NCBI GenBank assembly: GCA_964539665.1
Contig: CAZIKB010000001.1
Location: forward strand, 101,046-165,045
DNA from: CAZIKB01 sp964539665
Lineage (GTDB): Bacteria > Zhuqueibacterota > Zhuqueibacteria > Oceanimicrobiales > Oceanimicrobiaceae
Direction of reading: 5' to 3'
DNA: 64,000 bases
Each line of letters opens with the position of its first letter. Position 1 is the stretch's first letter. The translations under genes and the position numbers were made by a program. Below the pieces are notes generated by a model. The model did not search any database and was not told where the DNA came from. It saw only the letters and a list, made by a program, of their open reading frames with translations. Of this stretch, positions 61,627-64,000 are shown in pieces.

Positions 61627-61665
61627 AAAGGGCTTGCTTATTCATTAAGCAAGCCCTTTCTTTCT
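61627..61665. terminator. bidirectional terminator between the symporter and the M28 peptidase
   Basis: A perfect 14-bp stem AAAGGGCTTGCTTA / TAAGCAAGCCCTTT with a 5-base loop (TTCAT) is followed by CTTTCTTT on the plus strand and CTTTTAATTTT on the minus strand. It lies between convergent genes, 105 bp after one stop and 46 bp after the other. Confidence 0.85.
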
Positions 61666-61704
61666 AAATGAGCAGTTTGGAGTATAAAAAATTTTGATTT
61701 GTCA

Positions 61705-63270
61705 TCATCTGCCGTTTGTTGCTTGCGGCGGTTGTTGTGGTTTTGGAAGAGGTTTTCGAGGCAGTTTCTCATCACGCATTGCAGTATGGTAAACAAAAGA
61801 TGCCATGATTATAGAAGCCTGAATCAGATCACTTTGAATAACATTTTCGTAAACATCCATATTAGTATGGTGTGTTCGTGTGGAATAACTAAGCGGGTCC
61901 TGTATGAACTGAAACCCGGGCAAACCAATCGCATCAAAGGCTAAATGGTCTGTGCCGCCTGTATTTCGAATAGTTATGGTTGTTGCACCAAGATCCAGAA
62001 AAGGTTCTAAATAAGCTTCAAAGATGGGACGAACCGCATCATTGCCCTGTAAATAAATCCCTCTGATTTTCCCGGAACCGTTGTCAAGATTATAATAAGC
62101 CGATAGCTTATTCCATTCAGGTTTACGCACCATAGTTTTTCTGTCTCCAAAGTGGTTTGTAACATAACCTCTTGAACCGATAAGACCCTGCTCTTCAGCT
62201 CCCCAGAGTGCGACGCGAATTGTGCGACGTGGTTTTACACCAATGGCTTTTAAAATTCGAACCGCCTCCATGGCGACAACACAACCTGCTGCATCATCTG
62301 TTGCACCAGTACCGGCGTGCCATGAATCAAGGTGGCCTCCGAGCATAACCACTTCATCCTTGAGTTTTTTTTCGGTACCAGGAATCTCAGCTACAACGTT
62401 GTAGCCAAGAGTATCCTGTTCAAAGAATTTGTTTTGTACATTTAAATCCAATTTTACAGAAATGCCATTATCCAACAGTCGCGCAATTCTTGCGTATTGT
62501 TCAGCGGCTATCACAAGCGCGGGTAAGGCAGGTTCGGCGCCGATATTGTAGGAACCGCCGCTGCCAACACGAACAGTCCCTTGGTTTCTTTGGCTTGGCT
62601 CCAAAAGAACTGCGGCACCTTCGTCACGGAAAAACTTGTTTACTTTATTTCTCAAAGCACGTCTTTTTCTGTATTCAGCTCTTCTTGCCCACCAGGACGG
62701 CCGAGCGCCGGGTTCCCGGGCTTGTGATAATTCGGTTAAATCCTCATCTGAATACCGTTCGGCGTCAGGCTCAAAATGCATTTCTGCTTCAAAAGGCTCC
62801 TCGGTCATCACAATAGTGCCCTTCAGAGTCCCCTTGTATTTTTCGAAATCTTCTTCAGATTCAATCTTTACTAGTATTGGTTGTCCCGAAATAGTACCGT
62901 TAGTGCCCGGAGTCCAGGCTTTTGGAAAGGCGATGATGTTGACATATTGCGGCTCAAGCATTTCTATGGAAAAACTCTTCACAGCCCAACCTCGACCGAA
63001 AGTCCCCCAGGATTCCAATTTTGCTTTTTCCATTCCCCACTCTGTTAATTTATCCACGCACCATTGACTGGCAGTTAAATAATTAGGGGAATTTGTTAAA
63101 CGCGGTCCGTATACTTCTGTAAGATAAAAAAGTGTTTTCTCTACCTGGGAATTGTCTATGCCTTCTGACTTTATCAAAGAAACGATTTTTAAATTGACCG
63201 GCTCATTTGCCAGACCTGAAACTGAAAAGGAAATGATTAGAATGGTGGCAATAAATATGTACTTTTTCAT
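61705..63270 (-). CDS. secreted M28 family peptidase
   Basis: The 521-residue zinc aminopeptidase-like protein has a signal peptide (YIFIATILIISFSVSGLAN). A protease-associated-type domain occupies about residues 130-270. The M28 catalytic domain has the zinc-ligand motifs GGHLDSW and GATDDAAG near 340, the acid pair GAEEQGLIGS near 365, and the C-terminal NTGGTDHLAFDAIGLPG. Such enzymes are periplasmic or extracellular aminopeptidases. The strong AAGGAGA ribosome-binding site supports the start at 63270. The gene is transcribed opposite to its neighbours. Confidence 0.92.
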   Translation of the reverse strand: MKKYIFIATILIISFSVSGLANEPVNLKIVSLIKSEGIDNSQVEKTLFYLTEVYGPRLTNSPNYLTASQWCVDKLTEWGMEKAKLESWGTFGRGWAVKSFSIEMLEPQYVNIIAFPKAWTPGTNGTISGQPILVKIESEEDFEKYKGTLKGTIVMTEEPFEAEMHFEPDAERYSDEDLTELSQAREPGARPSWWARRAEYRKRRALRNKVNKFFRDEGAAVLLEPSQRNQGTVRVGSGGSYNIGAEPALPALVIAAEQYARIARLLDNGISVKLDLNVQNKFFEQDTLGYNVVAEIPGTEKKLKDEVVMLGGHLDSWHAGTGATDDAAGCVVAMEAVRILKAIGVKPRRTIRVALWGAEEQGLIGSRGYVTNHFGDRKTMVRKPEWNKLSAYYNLDNGSGKIRGIYLQGNDAVRPIFEAYLEPFLDLGATTITIRNTGGTDHLAFDAIGLPGFQFIQDPLSYSTRTHHTNMDVYENVIQSDLIQASIIMASFVYHTAMRDEKLPRKPLPKPQQPPQATNGR

Positions 63271-63491
63271 AGTGTCTCCTTGTTGGTGAAAATAATTTAG
63301 TAGAAACGTAGTTAAGAAATGCTGCTTATCATGAAATATACAAAAAATTAATAATTTATCAACTTTATTTTTATATTTATTATCTGCAATAAACTCATTA
63401 ACATAGAATGAAATATAAAAATGGTCACAAAAATATCTTGACAGTGGCTGTATTTTTGTCAGGAAGAGTTTCCCACTTAGTGTGAATAAAA

Positions 63492-63500
63492 TGTGGATAA
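63492..63500 (-). promoter_or_regulatory. DnaA box (distal cluster)
   Basis: Perfect TGTGGATAA, three bases after a one-mismatch box in the same orientation, 24.5 kb from dnaA. Confidence 0.6.
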
Positions 63501-63677
63501 CTTATGTTTATCACAAACTCACACACAATAGCAGAAATAATACTTAATCATCAATAAATTGCGAATTATTATAGTGTGCCTGTTAATTCAACAATGATAT
63601 GAATTTATGTGATTTTTTTCCACGTAATTGTATTAATTATAATAATTTATGGCGTAATAGCAAATCTGTTCAGATAG

Positions 63678-63702
63678 GGTTTAAGGGACTTTTTCTTAAA
63701 CC
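63678..63702. other. small inverted repeat in the distal non-coding region
   Basis: GGTTTAAG and CTTAAACC pair perfectly over 8 bp with a 9-base loop containing five Ts. No clear T-tract follows, so a terminator is not convincing. Confidence 0.3.
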
Positions 63703-63781
63703 TTTGAGGGTACATCATTTGGGAGTTGATAAGTCTTCATTATAAAAAAGCATTTTCTTAATTTTTTAGTTAAGTGTAAAA

Positions 63782-63790
63782 TGTGGATAA
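63782..63790 (-). promoter_or_regulatory. DnaA box (distal cluster, second)
   Basis: Perfect TGTGGATAA preceded by AAA and followed by CTTCC, 290 bp right of the first distal box and in the same orientation. Confidence 0.6.
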
Positions 63791-64000
63791 CTTCCATCAA
63801 TTTTGACGAAAAACGTGGAAAAATCACATGATTATAAATATAAATTTAGTGGCAAAAGAATGCTTGTAAAATTTACCATTATTTATCTTCAATCAAGTGT
63901 TGGGGACCCACAAGTGGAATTATTTAGGGAACATTTTTCATAATGAACCCGTTGTGCAAAATTGATTAGAATAAAAAAATAATGCGCATTAACCTATTTA

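Larger units (their letters stand above)
63271..64000. other. 730-bp AT-rich non-coding region with DnaA boxes
   Basis: No reading frame of note is present. The region is very AT-rich and contains two perfect DnaA boxes (63492-63500 and 63782-63790, both TGTGGATAA), with a one-mismatch TGTGAATAA at 63481-63489 immediately before the first. A hairpin GGTTTAAG / CTTAAACC lies at 63678-63702. The peptidase promoter presumably lies in the first 100 bp. It continues past the window edge. Confidence 0.6.

Noticed and set aside
63050..63058. One-mismatch DnaA box TTATCCACG near the start of the M28 gene
   Set aside because: It lies inside conserved coding sequence (Trp-Val-Asp-Lys) and has a mismatch, so chance is the simpler reading.
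1..64000. tRNA, rRNA or CRISPR arrays
   Set aside because: Intergenic gaps were read; no cloverleaf pattern, rRNA stretch or regularly spaced direct repeats was seen. A covariance-model search would be decisive.

Overview
The window is a replication-origin segment of an AT-rich, diderm (Gram-negative-type) bacterial chromosome. Evidence for two membranes: a long YidC with a large periplasmic domain, SurA-like chaperones, lipoproteins and a BamE-like domain. The DUF4159-DUF4175-TPR block and the secreted 'asparagine synthetase B'-like protein suggest the FCB side of the tree (Ignavibacteria, Calditrichota or KSB1-like lineages). That placement is inference from family content; there is no rRNA gene in the window.

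Layout. Every gene from 1 to 38.5 kb is on the minus strand. Genes from 39 to 54.7 kb are on the plus strand, and the two arms diverge from a bipartite oriC around dnaA (DnaA boxes in the rpmH-dnaA and dnaA-dnaN gaps). The left arm, read outward from the origin, holds: rpmH-rnpA-yidD-yidC-mnmE-mnmG-rsmG, with two perfect parS-type palindromes; mfd and two parvulin chaperones; a DUF456-DUF4159-DUF4175-TPR-AsnB-like envelope block; yjbQ-thiL; a TPR/BamE-like protein; two methyltransferases around pdxA; ftsE-ftsX; hrcA-grpE-dnaJ; a comEA, prepilin-like, PilM-like and PilN-like block; rsmD-coaD-pta; and an aminotransferase-pckA pair cut by the window edge.

The right arm holds dnaA, dnaN, recF, dciA (DUF721), gyrB and gyrA. 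Next come an unrecognised 448-residue protein, bioY, a TIM-barrel-like protein, anmK, and a cyclic-nucleotide-binding protein with an AI-2E-family transporter. From 53.9 kb the order is mixed and looks accessory: a DUF433/DUF5615 toxin-antitoxin pair behind a 38-bp palindrome, an RHS-core remnant, thrB-pyrE-pyrF-DUF1684 on the minus strand, two glutamate/dicarboxylate symporters (plus), and an M28 peptidase (minus). The last 730 bp are non-coding, very AT-rich, and carry two more perfect DnaA boxes.

How it fits together: the core is an ancestral origin region combining initiation (DnaA, boxes), processivity and repair (DnaN, RecF, Mfd), helicase loading (DciA), supercoiling (GyrAB), segregation (parS) and tRNA/rRNA modification (MnmE, MnmG, RsmG). 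The most interesting less-described parts are the prepilin/PilM/PilN-like/ComEA cluster, the envelope block in which two different proteins share a GGFLFA motif, the TIM-barrel protein next to anmK, and the distal DnaA-box cluster. No rRNA, tRNA, CRISPR array or intact insertion sequence was seen.
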